A DNA stretch of 64,000 bases, from contig JAHQRK010000001.1 in NCBI GenBank assembly GCA_019828595.1, positions 3,038,001 through 3,102,000 on the forward strand. The letters run 5' to 3'. Origin of the DNA: Aphanomyces cochlioides. Taxonomy: Eukaryota > Oomycota > Saprolegniomycetes > Saprolegniales > Verrucalvaceae. The translations under genes were made by a program, and so were the position numbers. Shown one piece after another: positions 11,472 through 22,679 of this stretch (positions within the stretch are counted from its first letter, which is position 1; every line of letters starts with the position of its first letter). Under the pieces are notes generated by a model. That model made no database searches. It was not told where the DNA came from and saw only the letters and a program-made list of their open reading frames with translations.

Positions 11472-11573
11472 AGCTCGTCGAAAGCTCAAGGGAATGAAGA
11501 GAAGCTCATCGAGGACGATGCGATCAAACCTTCCAACTTTCATCATCCTCAACGTTCAACATGATGGTTTCCG

Positions 11574-11583
11574 TATCCGGATA
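11574..11583. promoter_or_regulatory. TATCCGGATA palindrome in a divergent promoter
   Basis: Perfect 10-bp palindrome 30 bp upstream of the PIGW ATG and 103 bp upstream of the divergent membrane-protein ATG. One of a family of intergenic ATCCGGAT sites in this window. A transcription-factor site is inferred from its placement. Confidence 0.5.
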
Positions 11584-11612
11584 AACAACCCATTTGAAAT
11601 TTGTTGACGAAA

Positions 11613-13539
11613 ATGGACGCTGCGGCGGAGCTGTCGGCGGAAGATGCGTACAAAAAAGCGAAGGAGGCCTTTGTCACTGGCCATAATGGAACTACAATGG
11701 GAGAAGTTGCATTGGTGCTCTCTGTGCTATCGGTACGTGGCTCTCTCGCTCAATTTGGCTGGGATTGTTGACAAAATGACCTAGACGAGTTTGTGGTTCT
11801 ACAGCGAACTTGTGTTTGTGATTGAAAAGTATGGCTTGCTTGGGAAATCCAAGCTTCGGGTACATTTAAACTAAGTCTGCCATACTTGAAAGAGCCGCGT
11901 AGCGCACATTGTGCCTCCTGTTGATCGAATTCGTGACTCTTGTCTTGCCCATTTTGATCGCCTTTACGTTTACAGAGTATACGATTCCGATCACGCGTAC
12001 GCTTTGAATGTGTCTGAGTGTGCTAAAATATTGCTATAGTGTTCTTCGCAGTCGGAGCTGTCGTGCTTGGTGTGTTGTCGTGGAATAACGCGACCGAAGT
12101 GGAGAAAAAAGCAGCTCGCAAGGACAAGCTGACATTCCTCATGTCCAAGGAGAAACCAGCCGTCACATGCTTCCGCGCTCAAATGATGGTTTGCACGTAA
12201 GCGAACTCTATCTCAAAAGACGGCATAATCTGTTTTGGGCAGATGCGTTGCCATTCTGGCGGTTGATTTCACCATTTTCCCCAGACGATTTGCCAAGACT
12301 GAGACTTTCGGCGTGAGTTTGGTACGTACTCTCTTTCCCCTTCTTGCATTTAACCATGCTTTAGATGGATAGTGGTGTTGGTTTGTTCATCATGTCCTCG
12401 GCACTTACGTCCTCGTACGCGCGTGGTTCCGTTGCCAAGCTCTCGTCATCTTCGTATGCCGCAAATCCATCCAGAGGATCTGATGACTCCTCTTAGGTTT
12501 TCTCTCCGCGCCATTTGGCACTTCTTTCGTCCGATGATCCCCGTGCTAGTCCTTGGCGTCATTCGCTACATCACAGTGAAGAAAGTCAATTACCAAGTAC
12601 CTCCACTCTCATTTACGAGTCGTCACTCTTCGTAGGAGCACGTCACGGAATATGGCGTCCACTGGAACTTTTACATCACCCTCGCCAGTCTCTACTTCAC
12701 GTTTTCGCTCTTGGCGCTCTTTGGATCGTACGCCACGTCGGTTCCTGCTGCCCTCATTCTTCTCGCTGGTCTGCCTCCTGTCCTCCTCTTTGACATCTGA
12801 CTTGCCCTTAGCTTATCAGTATGGCTTATTGTATCGTGGCATTGAAGATTTCATTTTCAATGCGCCACGCGTGGACTTGTTTAGCCAAAATCGCGAGGGC
12901 ATCTTCAGTCTCTGTGGTACAAATTCCGCTCTCCATTCACGCTTTAATGGCTTATCTAGGATATCTACCGCTCTATTTGCTCTCGGTTGCTGTCGGTCAA
13001 ATCATTTTCGCTGACTCTGCTGGCTCTGCATCTCGCAATCACATTCGTGCCGACCGCTGGACAGTTGGAAGTCTTTTCCTCGTCGGATTCACGACTTGGG
13101 GCATCACGCATTTGTTCTCGACGCACGTCACGGAGCCATCCCGTCGCTTGGTAAGCTAAATCAGTCACTCTTCCTAACTTGTACGTGATTTAGCTGAATA
13201 TTCCCTACGTTGGCTGGATTTTATGGCAAGGCATCTTGGTTTTGACAACGCATGCCGCTTACCAACACATCAGGTATCTCCAATTTCTTGTCCGAGTCGT
13301 TGACGTGACTCCATATCTCTAGTCTCTCTCCTCGCGTGCCCCTTATCTTTAGCGGCATCTCGCACAACCAATTGTTCGTGTTTTTGATTGCCAATCTCAT
13401 GACCGGTGCCGTCAACTTATCGATGCAAACAATCTATGCACCAACTGAAGTTGGCATGGTTATTGTTGGGCTCTACATGTTTGCGGTCTGTGTCTTGGCA
13501 GTTCTCCTCGAATGGTTCCAAATCAAGGTCAAGTTGTAG
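11613..13539 (+). CDS. PIGW: GPI-anchor inositol acyltransferase, PIGW/GWT1 family
   Basis: Starts [28 protein letters not shown], similar to the K-x-x-F-V-x-x-x-x-G-x-S/T start of the family, and is spliced through several short introns. Diagnostic motifs are [20 protein letters not shown] with LMDSGVGLF after an intron, and the C-terminal [20 protein letters not shown]. Multiple hydrophobic segments fit a 12-13-pass ER membrane enzyme. The family adds an acyl chain (palmitoyl-CoA donor in characterised members) to the inositol of GlcN-PI during GPI-anchor synthesis. Nothing appears truncated. The promoter is shared with the divergent membrane-protein gene. Confidence 0.9.
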
Positions 13540-13568
13540 AAGTTTTAAAGCTCTAGAATGCATCCTCT

Positions 13569-15871
13569 CTACGACAAGTAGGCGGCCAAGATGCACGCGG
13601 CAACGATTGCTTGCGTGACGTCAAAATACATGCCATATTTGCTTGCGGTGGCCAACAAATTCGACGTTGGGATCTTGTTGGCCTTTTGGCGATCTTGCTT
13701 GGAAATGTCGACTTCGGACAACAACGGCATGAGGATAGCGGTGTGATGTCGCTTCCATGCCATTCGTTTGGCCGCAATTTTCCGCTGAATATACGGGCGT
13801 ATTGTCATGACGGCTTGGTACCAAGTATCAAATTCATGCGATCGAATGGCGCGACGGACAAAGAAAGCACGACGCAGCGACTCTTCTTCATGGCTAATCA
13901 TCATCCCGAGCGCCAGAGTTACGCCAACATACGTCGTGTACTCGAGAAAATGACCTGGAACCACTGAAGCACAGATGACGGCAAAGACCAACGAGAGCAA
14001 CGACGTCGATATCGTCGCAAAGAGGAATCTAGTCGGCAGTCAACCATTGTTCGTAGCAAAGGAGACGCAAGTACCTGACGCGGAAACCCGAGCGGTGGGG
14101 AAAAAGGATTGCATTGAGGAGAGCGAGGTAATAACACGGGGCCGCCACGCCACTGTTGATGCCAGAGCAGTCAAATAGCACCAAGACGAGACCCATGGAC
14201 AGCGCGTGGAAAAATACAATCAGCGCCGACCAGAGCTGCATCTTTGAGACGTAATTTGTCGGCAAAAATTGCGTTGGCGCGGATTTCGTCAGCGGTTCGC
14301 TCTCGTGCTTGGACTTATGACGCTCCCAGTAGCTCGAGTATCGCTGGCCGTATCGCCACATGAGGCACTGCGCTCCGAAGTAAGTGCTGACGACACCCAC
14401 GCGGAGCGAGACGGTGACCCAATACGTCAAATGGGGAGAAGGCTCGGGAAGAAAGATGTAGCTAAAAACAGAGTTGAGAGCCTCCTAGAGGGGATCCACT
14501 GACCGATAATCTTGAATGGCCAGGAGGAGCTGCTGGAAGAACGTGCCCTGGACAGCATAGCGGATCGAGCGCGCGGCATTGCGGTGCAGAGTCGACGTGT
14601 AGACATTCTGGAAGGGCGAGCCGTCGATGAGATACCAATATCGATTGAAAGCCGCTTCAATCTGCCGATTCTTGAAGCGAAGTGAATATCTACAAGCGCA
14701 GGATTCACTCATGACGACCTGACGGCGATCTACCTCTCGAGGAGCGCATGCTTGCTCGTCCATGGCGTTTTCATATCGCAAAAGAGCTGATGCTTGTCGA
14801 AGGAAGCGGCGCAAAAGGGCAAATGGAGCGCGAAATTGCGTCGACGCAAGACTTCCTACACCAAACAAGCACCATGAGCTATGTTGCCTTGTCGGGTTGA
14901 TGCAGTACGACGCGGTAGTGGGCAACAGCGCCGCCGACGATCGCCCCCAGGTAGGAAAACCCCTGGAAGAAAATGTCGGGGACGTTTTCTTGACCAGCAC
15001 AGAGCAGCGCTGTCACGTGAAATGCAATCGTGATCGCAACGAGCTTCCAGCACACGTCAAAGCGAAGCCGCGTGATGCCAAAGACGGGCACAAAGCAAAC
15101 AAAGAGAGGAAGGATCGGTCCCGGCTTGGCCAGGATCAACTTTTCAGCGGTGAGTTCGCAGCTCACGACGATAAATGCCAGCGACGAGTAGCGCTCGCAG
15201 TGCATCGTCCATGCCTCGACGAATGTGCACGCAAAGGCGCCCAAGATACAAGGCAGTGAGATGCCCAAACCCAATCCTAGTGCCATCTCGAGAGCGAGAC
15301 GGTGAGGACGCAATGGAGAAGAGGAAAAGGTACCTTGTCGGCGCGACTGGGGCTAGAAGTTGAGTGCCAACCATAGAGATTCTTGGCCAAGACGCTCACA
15401 AAGCCCAGCATGAGCGTGTATCGAATGCGGCGGATCGCGCTGCGGTGGAGGACATGGCAGAACACTTCCTCGTACTGATCGTTGAAGCGGAGCGTCCGGT
15501 AGTTCATCTCGACGCGAGAGATGAGCTGCTTAAAGTTGTCGTCCTTGCACGCCGCCAACTTGGCTCGGTAGAATGTTCCTTCAGAGAGGTTACGATGAAG
15601 CAATCGTGTCGTGGCACTAACCTGCCATGGAAGAGTCGTTGCTGCTGTCAATGCCAGTGAGAATCACATCGTCGACGTCAGCGACTTCCATGCTCTCAAG
15701 CTGCAATCGGCGTCGAAACGCATTGACCATTTCTTGATCTGTCATGATGCACTCCTCGTCGACGGGCGGCGTCTGGGGCACAAAGCTGTCGTCGTCGAGC
15801 TCTGGCGTCGTCGCGATCACAAACGGCGGACTCTCGAGCGTGTACTCCTTGGACGCCCGTCTCCGCGCCAT
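13569..15871 (-). CDS. Multi-pass membrane protein with an internal duplication
   Basis: Spliced minus-strand gene from MARRRASKEYTLESPPFV (ATG 15871) to a stop at 13569. The N-terminus is soluble and acidic. Two cytosolic-looking blocks repeat: QYEEVFCHVLHRSAIRRIRY before TLMLGFVSVLAKN, and PFQNVYTSTLHRNAARSIRY before AVQGTFFQQLLLA. Each is followed by sets of hydrophobic helices (for example GLGISLPCILGAFACTFV; LILAKPGPILPLFVCFVPVF; MQLWSALIVFFHALSMGLV). The last part ends SKYGMYFDVTQAIVAAC with a final hydrophobic segment. The repeat suggests an internally duplicated transporter or channel-like protein. No known family was recognised. It converges tail to tail on PIGW with 29 bp between stops. 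Confidence 0.65.
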
Positions 15872-16031
15872 GACGCCGAAATGCAAATGCAAGTTTCTCT
15901 CTCGACGGTATTTATAGCTCGGCACCGTCGTGACAGATCAAAGTTCAACGAGAAAGTCGTCCAAGTCATCCTTGCTGTGCCGTCATGTCAGCAGCTCTAT
16001 CGTTCATTTACTTTAGCATCCGAGCGCAGGT

Positions 16032-17480
16032 CTACTCCAGCGCTTCCACTTGTGCTCGTACTTGCTGGACGAGTGGATGCGACTCGACGTAGCAAACGCG
16101 GCGGATGTCCAAGCCAGTCGTGTACGCTGTCTTGAGCTCGGCCAGCTTTGCCGTCTTCTCGTCGCCGTCTGACCAGACGCTGTGCTTCATACTGACGGCA
16201 AGCAGCTCTGCGAGTTGGATATATGCTGACGCCATGGCTTGCGAATAGAATGGAGTCGTGGCTTGGAGTCTCTCCACGACGCGACAGCGATACTTGTAGC
16301 TAGTTTTGTAGTCGCCAGTCTTGAAGAAGCAGTCGGCAAGTAGACGCGCTGCTGTCGTAAGGACCCAGTGGCTGGGATGCAGCTCGAGACCGTGGCTTGG
16401 GTCGTCTAGACGGCAGAGAAGATCTCGAACGTCGGTGTATTGCTTCCTGTCGTAGTGTGCTTGAGCTTGCTTGAGCGTCGCCGCTGCTTTTGATTTCAAC
16501 TCGGTTGCAGCTGAAGCATCGGGGAGTGAGGCCCCGCAGGTTGTACAGACGCCGCCGTCTTGATGGAGTTCATGGCACGCGGTGCAGCAGACGCCGTCAA
16601 TGATGGCATCGACGGAGGTTGGGCTCCATGGAGCGAAGCATCGGTCGCATGCGCATGTGAAGTGTTTCGTCAGTTGGAGCTGTGTCTGTCGAGCTGCTCG
16701 AGGTTGGTTCACGTCGATGTAATAGAGACACACTTCATCTCCATGAGGAATGAATTCCGTCGCTTTGACGACCATCGTGCCTGGCGTGGCGCCGCTCGAC
16801 CAAGTGCAGTTGGGAGAGCAGCTATGGTTGATCAACCCCGCGAGTGGAAAGAGCCCAACGGTGGCGAGAGGAGCGTGCGGGGTTTTCGCCTCGACGGAGT
16901 AGGCGTTCTCGTTGATGCGCGCGGCGATTCCGACAATCTCGTCGATGGACAGAGCGCATTCTTTAGGAAGAGCTTTGACGAGCAACTCGGCGCCATGAGC
17001 CACTGACGCTCGCCATCCCGTACTGAGTTCCTCCGTGGCGTGGATCATGTCGAGGACATCGCTGTAGGAAGGAAAAACTGTAGGTGCAGCGACAGTCGGA
17101 GTCGCCACTCGGGTGCTCAAGATGCGAGCTAGCAGGCGGAGAAGATCTTTGTCGGCGGAAGACTTCTTGGCAATGAGATCCAAATCTTCCAGCGCGGGGC
17201 ATTCCAAGTCGTGGACGTCTTGGAGTTGAGCTTGGCATGATGAACTACAGAACGCCACTTGGGAGCAGTCGTCGCAAGTGATGTCAGGATCGGCCTCTTG
17301 ATAGCACACAGCGCAGAGCTTTTGGGTCATGGTCGACAAAACCACGCCGCCAAATGGCATTTCTTCAAAGAGCGATTGGCCGCGCTGGATGCCATCCTTG
17401 GCTGCAACATGCACGGAGCGGCCTTTGGTAGGATGCACGCGGACTTCAAGATGCGGCAAATGCGCTAGCAAGGACGTCAT
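16032..17480 (-). CDS. SET and MYND domain protein (SMYD-like lysine methyltransferase)
   Basis: 482 codons without introns, using the ATG at 17480 (MTSLLAHLPHLEVRVHPTKG); upstream codons in frame read as leader sequence. The first SET half is split by a MYND zinc finger (CAVCYQEADPDITCDDCSQV, then FCSSSCQ … H-x3-C). The SET core carries LINHSCSPNCTW and the Tyr-rich GDEVCLYYIDV, followed by a post-SET FTCACDRC cluster. The C-terminal third has TPR-like helices (tetratricopeptide-type CTD), as in SMYD proteins. These enzymes methylate lysines in histones or other proteins using S-adenosylmethionine; the target cannot be read here. Confidence 0.88.
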   Translation of the reverse strand: MTSLLAHLPHLEVRVHPTKGRSVHVAAKDGIQRGQSLFEEMPFGGVVLSTMTQKLCAVCYQEADPDITCDDCSQVAFCSSSCQAQLQDVHDLECPALEDLDLIAKKSSADKDLLRLLARILSTRVATPTVAAPTVFPSYSDVLDMIHATEELSTGWRASVAHGAELLVKALPKECALSIDEIVGIAARINENAYSVEAKTPHAPLATVGLFPLAGLINHSCSPNCTWSSGATPGTMVVKATEFIPHGDEVCLYYIDVNQPRAARQTQLQLTKHFTCACDRCFAPWSPTSVDAIIDGVCCTACHELHQDGGVCTTCGASLPDASAATELKSKAAATLKQAQAHYDRKQYTDVRDLLCRLDDPSHGLELHPSHWVLTTAARLLADCFFKTGDYKTSYKYRCRVVERLQATTPFYSQAMASAYIQLAELLAVSMKHSVWSDGDEKTAKLAELKTAYTTGLDIRRVCYVESHPLVQQVRAQVEALE

Positions 17481-17798
17481 GGACACAAGGAACGACCAAA
17501 CAAGATGGCCAACAAGCAATATGCCATGGCATTGGCTACATTTTGACCACTGGTATCTATCGCATGGAATCCACATGGAGGATTCATGACCAAGGAAGAG
17601 GAGGTGGAATTTCCTCCATGAAGATTGACAAGTCCGCGAGGAATCAGTCTTTTAATCGCTTCAAGGAGGAATATTTGCGCTTCTAGTCGACATTGCGATT
17701 GTGGTATAGAGCTCACACGCAAGCTTTGTTGAGAAGTTACTGCCGAATCTAAATATGATGCTGCCAACGAGATAGACAGCGGGAGTCGTCACTACGTT

Positions 17799-18374
17799 TT
17801 ACTTTTGGTCGTCGCCGGGCTTGGTCACCACCGAGCGGACCTTCTCAATGCTGTGGACAGCACCTTCCTTGGCAAATTGAGCGCCTTGCTTGGCACGTTC
17901 TGACACGATTTCAGCACCATGCTTGGCCTTTTCAAGGCCAATGGAGGCACCAATCTTGGCATTTTCCAAAGTCTTGGATGCAACAGAAGTCGTGTTCTTG
18001 TAGGCATCGGATTCCTTGATACGGGCAGCCGTGACCGAGGCCGCAGTCGAGGCGGTCGACAAGCCCGAGGCAAGGGCGCCACCAGCCTTGGTTTGCTTGG
18101 CTTGTTCCCAGCTCTTTGCCGAGTTTTCCTTCAACGTGGCGAAGGTCGATCCGAGGAATTTGCTCGCGTTCGTGGCACCGTTCTTAAGCTTGTCCACAGG
18201 GAGAAGATTCGAAATGGACGTACGGCTCTTCTTCTCTTCGGATTCGGGCTCGTCTTCCTTGACTTCATCAGCATGGTCAGCATGGGATGGAGCGGTCGCC
18301 TTTTGTTCTTCAAAGATCAATGAATCCAAGCTGGCGTTGGCGTTCGCGGCGGGCTTTGCGTCGGACGAGCTCAT
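17799..18374 (-). CDS. LEA-like amphipathic helical protein
   Basis: 191 codons, no intron. An acidic N-terminal third (EVKEDEPESEEKKSRTS) is followed by about 110 residues rich in Ala, Lys, Glu and Ser with loosely repeating units (for example LASGLSTASTAASVTAARIK; ENAKIGASIGLEKAKHGAE; SERAKQGAQFAKEGAVHSIE). The repeat spacing resembles the 11-mer amphipathic helices of LEA or lipid-droplet coat proteins. No membrane segment or signal peptide is evident. It could bind membranes or act as a stress-protective protein; both are inferences. The C-terminus is KPGDDQK. Confidence 0.65.
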   Translation of the reverse strand: MSSSDAKPAANANASLDSLIFEEQKATAPSHADHADEVKEDEPESEEKKSRTSISNLLPVDKLKNGATNASKFLGSTFATLKENSAKSWEQAKQTKAGGALASGLSTASTAASVTAARIKESDAYKNTTSVASKTLENAKIGASIGLEKAKHGAEIVSERAKQGAQFAKEGAVHSIEKVRSVVTKPGDDQK

Positions 18375-18826
18375 CTTGGAGGGGCTAATTTATTTGTGTG
18401 GCCGATCACACGAAGTATATTGAGAATGCTGGTCGCGTCAGTCCATATGCCGTTTTGTATAATTAAATAATATTTTAAATATTATATTGTGATTGAAGAC
18501 ATTCTATAAAAATAAGATTCATTCGACGTATTTTATACGTTAAAATTATATTATTTCATGAACAAGAACCTTTGATAATTAATAACCTGCAAAAAGCGGG
18601 AGCTTCACCTGCGCAACAACACGTCAACTTATTGACGGCTGACTATGAGGTAAAAGCAGGGCAATATCGATATCTCGTACCACCGCGAAGCTGGTTCCAC
18701 GTGGTCGTCGTCGTGGAAGAGGAAGCGAGACTCTCTCTGTGCTCTTTTGCAGGAGTCTCCCACCGAGCGAGCGCACGACGACGAGTTGTCCTGTCAATGG
18801 GCCTTCGAAATATCACTGACGACATC
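18375..18826. other. Intergenic, AT-rich 5' flank
   Basis: Bases 18450-18560 are strongly AT-rich (runs such as TATAATTAAATAATATTTTA) next to the start of the LEA-like gene. The remainder shows no convincing coding sequence on either strand. Likely promoter and untranslated sequence. Confidence 0.45.
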
Positions 18827-18848
18827 ATCCGGATAAGATATCCGGATA
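18827..18848. promoter_or_regulatory. Two ATCCGGAT palindromes in tandem
   Basis: ATCCGGAT at 18827-18834 and TATCCGGATA at 18839-18848, five bases apart. They lie 29 bp upstream of a 50-codon ORF at 18877. Same motif as at six other promoters in this window. Confidence 0.45.
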
Positions 18849-18876
18849 CCCAGAATCATGAAAGTTCAATGGATTC

Positions 18877-19029
18877 ATGCGAGCTGACGGCATGTCGTCC
18901 AGTGGACACGATTGTTTGTCTTGGTCACAGCCAAGAGAGAGCTATCAATGCATATTCCCTTCCACGTGGTCAAAGATGGACCTGGATGAGCTGAATGAAA
19001 GCGTTCTCACTGAGCTGGCTCTTCCTTGA
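18877..19029 (+). CDS. Possible 50-residue small protein
   Basis: ORF starting MRADGMSSSGHDCLSWSQPR and ending DLDELNESVLTELALP before TGA at 19027-19029. It sits directly downstream of the paired palindromic promoter motif, which is the main reason to list it. The acidic C-terminal helix looks protein-like. It could instead be a first exon or an untranslated leader of the lipase gene at 19257. No homology recognised. Confidence 0.25.
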   Translation: MRADGMSSSGHDCLSWSQPRESYQCIFPSTWSKMDLDELNESVLTELALP

Positions 19030-19256
19030 AGCCAGTTGGCAAAGAGAACAGGGCGCAACTAGCTTCGTCCACTTTTCTCGGCTCTGATCTGAGGTAGCAT
19101 GAGACTTCTCGGTGTTTGAGAGCTTCCTGTGATGTGAATTAGAGCCTATTTGATCGAGATGTCAAGCATGTCAAGGACAACGATGCCGGTGCAGTAGTCG
19201 CACTTACGAGGAGAGGTCATGACTTTGCACAAGAATTGGCAGTGTCGAGTTGTGAG

Positions 19257-20390
19257 ATGGTTGTCGAGTGGATTACGAAGCCCGTCGTCGTTGCTGCAGG
19301 CATTGGATTACTCGGTGCTGGCGTCGGCCTTGTCTACCTCAATGCGTATGATCCGTCTTTGGATGTATCACGCCTTACGATACCAATGAACAAGGAGGAA
19401 GACGCTGTTGCGCGGCTTTGTACCTATTCGCAAGGGCATGATATCGTTGTGAAGCAAAAACCTTATCGCAAGGTTCAGGTATGATCATCCTCTCTGCAAT
19501 CCTTTCTCATTCTCCAGCATAGCTCTTTGCACAAACATGGATTCCAAAGGGGAATCTCGACGATGTCAAAGGTGTTGTCATCCTCATCCATGGCATGAAC
19601 GAACACTCAAGCAACATGATGGCGCTTGTGCAAACCTTGATCGAAGAAAAGTACGCGGTTTATGCATTCGATCTTGAAGGATTTGGACGAAGCTCGGGAC
19701 TGCACGCCTATGTCTACAGCTACGAGTCGTTGGTAGATGACATTCACCAGCATGTTAAGACTGTCCAGACGAAATGGCCCACGAAGAAGCGCTTCCTTCT
19801 TGGCGGGTACGTGCATCATCCAGCCAGGTTACTTACTGCCATGGTTTAGTTCTCTCGGTGGGGCATTGCTACTGCATCGTTTGTTGCGCGACACCAGTGA
19901 TATTAATGGTGCGATCATTCAGTGTCCAGCGCTTGAAATCCATGCAAGCCGTCAACCATCCGCGATTGTCCAAGCCATTGGATATGCGATCGTAACAATT
20001 GCCCCTCATTTGGCTTTGATGTCGTCAAACGGTGGCAAAGGCTCAAGCGAATCCGTCCGTGAGCAAGTGCAGAAGATGAAGAACGAAGATCCGATGTATT
20101 ACACTGGCAAGTTGCGTCTTCGCACTGCATTCCAGGTCAAGTCATGTGTTGAAACCTTGCAAAAGAAATTGGCGACACATCGATCAATACCCATTCCAAT
20201 TTTGCTGCAACATGGTACAGCCGACGTAATTTGCTCGATCGAAGGGTCTAAGCGTTGGTTTGATGGGCTCGAAGATTGCCCTGACAAAACTTTCAAGGCT
20301 TACGATGGCGCAGCCCATGATCTTTTGCATGAACCTGTGGCAAACCAAGTCATTGACGATGTTGTGAAGTGGCTCAAAAAGCAAACTTAG
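19257..20390 (+). CDS. Monoacylglycerol lipase-like alpha/beta hydrolase
   Basis: Three exons. The ATG at 19257 (MVVEWITKPVVVAAGIGLLG) gives an N-terminal membrane anchor; introns at 19479-19522 and near 19809-19851 splice in phase. Family motifs are VVILIHGMNEHSS (oxyanion-loop HG), AFDLEGFGRSSGLHAYV, and the nucleophile elbow GGSLGG formed across the second intron. The Asp lies in HGTADVICS and the His in AAHDLLHEP, completing the Ser-Asp-His triad. It should hydrolyse monoacylglycerol or a related ester or lysophospholipid at a membrane surface. The substrate is inferred from the MGLL-like motifs. Confidence 0.87.
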
Positions 20391-21203
20391 GGCATCTATG
20401 ATTCTAATTGAACTGAGACGCAGTATCTACATCGTCTTTCGCTGGATCGACAGGCGAGCAACGTCTATGTGCAGCCCAAGCAGCTTTTCAGCTCTCACTG
20501 ACGTGGAGGCACAACGACGTTCAATGGTTGTCACGACGATCGAGACGATGGATCCTCTGTGGTCTGTTCGATTGGCACGAACCAATCAAATGCGTTCGTT
20601 GGCCTTCACACAGCCTCGTCACTTCAATTCTGTACATATCAGTACGTTCTCGTTGTACACGTACGTACATTCAAATACAAAACCCTTACTGCCAGAGTTC
20701 TGAATACTCGATACGTACAGTACATTGCTGAATGATGGATGTTGAAGTAACGCTGATTTTCTACCAACGATACAAAAATATCCAAGGAGGTTTCGGTGGT
20801 CATTCCAGACGACCACTTGCATCATATCATGTATTATCGAAATACCTTTCACTGATAAGTTTAACTCCAGTAAGATTACATTAAGCTGAGCAACCTCGAA
20901 GTCTTTGAAGATGAGGCCAATATTGAGTTGTTTGAAGCTATGAACGCGTAGATTGAGCCAAGATATTGTGATGAAAGCTTTTTTAATTGAATGCGAAGTT
21001 TAGAGTGAATGAGTCATATGATATACGGCGACGAGCCGGTGGTTACAAAATGAGGGTATTTTGTACGGAAATTGAAAGTATGTACCATACCGTTAATATG
21101 AAATAAAATATTGAGGTTGCAACATCCAATTGTGTACGCCAGTCAGCCAGTCAGGATTGAGAGGGTAATCCTTGGAACGGGTCCATTTCTTTTTCTCGTG
21201 GCA
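20391..21203. other. Intergenic region, nothing resolved
   Basis: About 800 bp with moderate AT-richness, no convincing exons, and no palindromic promoter motif. It presumably holds the lipase 3' end and the carrier promoter. Confidence 0.4.
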
Positions 21204-22679
21204 ATGCAGGAACGAGGGACTTCCCCCGCGAATTTGGTGCGCAGAGACTCTCGATTGACAGTCGACAACCTCTTGCGAGAGGCGTTTGCCAAAGTTGATT
21301 TGGATGGCAATGGTGTTGTGAATGCCAGTGACATCCAAGAAGGACTGAAGCGAGCGGGTGTTCGTCTCACGACCGAAGACACGATCACGCTCATGGACAA
21401 GCTGGATCGCAAGCACGCTGGCAAAGTTACATTTGAAGATTTCCACGCGATCCATGAGAAGTTTATCCACCACATTTTTGAATCGTTCGATACGCATAAG
21501 AAGGGATACTTGGACGGCGCGACGCTCCAAGAAGCGATGCAAAAGTTGGGTATTGCTGTTACTGTGGGTGAAGCCACGTCGATGATCAAGGAACTCCATC
21601 CCAAGGATCCATCCAAAGTGACGGAAGAAGATTTCAAATATCTTTACTTGCTCATGCGTTCCAAGATGGTGACAAATCCAAACCTTGAGGCCTTGATGTG
21701 GGATCCAGATGTTCGTGAGTTTTCCAAGCAATGGTGGAAAGCCAGCGTCGAAATTGGCGAAGGGGGTCTCCGTGCTCCACTTCCATCTGAAACTGCACCT
21801 AACAAGAAGGCTGTGAGCCCCACCGTGAAATTTTTTGCTGGTGCTTTGAGTGGCGTGATCGAAGCACTTATTCTGACCCCTTTGGATGTGACCAAGACTC
21901 GTCTTCAGCTCGATAAAACTGGACAATACAAGGGCATGATCGACTGCGGGAAGCAACTTCTTAAGGCAGAAGGCCCAAAGGGTTTGTACAAGGGATTTGT
22001 GCCGTGGACGTCGCACGTCGTTTTGAAAAACGGAACGCGATTCTACTTTAATGCCATCTACCGCAAGTTGTTGTCCGATCAAAACGGCCAAGTAACAAGC
22101 TTCAAGGAATTTATTGCTGGTGCATTGGCTGGCGCGACTGAAGCCGTTTTGATTGTCACGCCATTTGAAGTGGTCAAGACTCGTCTCCAAGGTCAAACAA
22201 TTGTGCCAGGCGAAATTCCAAAGTACCGCGGCACGATCCAATCGACCCTAACGATTATCAAGACAGAAGGGCCAATGGCTTTGTGGAAAGGTTGTGCGCC
22301 TACGATCGGTCGCCAAGGTCTCAACCAAGCGTGCAGTTTCTGGTCCAACACGTACATGAAGAAGAACTTGTGGCAACTTAAGGAGGGCGAGACCTTGTCT
22401 CCATGGAAGAGTTTGGTAACTGGTATGTTGGGTGCGATTCCAGGCCCATGCATTAACTGCCCGATGGACGTCGTGAAGACTCGATTGATGGCTCAAGAGA
22501 ATGGCAAAGGCGTGTCTGGCAAATACACGGGCATGTTCCAAGCGATCGGTCTCATTGCTCGGGAAGAAGGTGTCGGTGCTTTGTACAAGGGTCTCGTGCC
22601 TCGGTTGACTCGTTTGTGTCCTTCGTACGGCATCCAGTGGCTTGTCATGGACCAAGTCTGTTCTTACTTTTCTCAATAG
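21204..22679 (+). CDS. Mitochondrial carrier with N-terminal EF-hands
   Basis: 491 codons without introns from ATG 21204 (MQERGTSPANLVRR). Residues about 15-155 form calmodulin-like EF-hands; the clearest loop is KVDLDGNGVVNASDIQEGL, and others are more degenerate (LDRKHAGKVTFEDF; DTHKKGYLDGATLQEAM). Residues about 205-490 hold three mitochondrial carrier repeats with signatures PLDVTKTRLQ, PFEVVKTRLQ and PMDVVKTRLM. This layout recalls calcium-regulated inner-membrane carriers (SCaMC or AGC), but repeat 2 (NQACSFWSNTYMKKN) looks closer to di/tricarboxylate-type carriers. Substrate unassigned. The antisense 382-codon frame is a shadow. Confidence 0.85.
   Translation: MQERGTSPANLVRRDSRLTVDNLLREAFAKVDLDGNGVVNASDIQEGLKRAGVRLTTEDTITLMDKLDRKHAGKVTFEDFHAIHEKFIHHIFESFDTHKKGYLDGATLQEAMQKLGIAVTVGEATSMIKELHPKDPSKVTEEDFKYLYLLMRSKMVTNPNLEALMWDPDVREFSKQWWKASVEIGEGGLRAPLPSETAPNKKAVSPTVKFFAGALSGVIEALILTPLDVTKTRLQLDKTGQYKGMIDCGKQLLKAEGPKGLYKGFVPWTSHVVLKNGTRFYFNAIYRKLLSDQNGQVTSFKEFIAGALAGATEAVLIVTPFEVVKTRLQGQTIVPGEIPKYRGTIQSTLTIIKTEGPMALWKGCAPTIGRQGLNQACSFWSNTYMKKNLWQLKEGETLSPWKSLVTGMLGAIPGPCINCPMDVVKTRLMAQENGKGVSGKYTGMFQAIGLIAREEGVGALYKGLVPRLTRLCPSYGIQWLVMDQVCSYFSQ

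Noticed and set aside
21093..22241. A 382-codon antisense frame across the EF-hand carrier
   Set aside because: The plus strand carries three intact carrier repeats and EF-hands; the antisense frame has no domain character and is codon-bias shadow.
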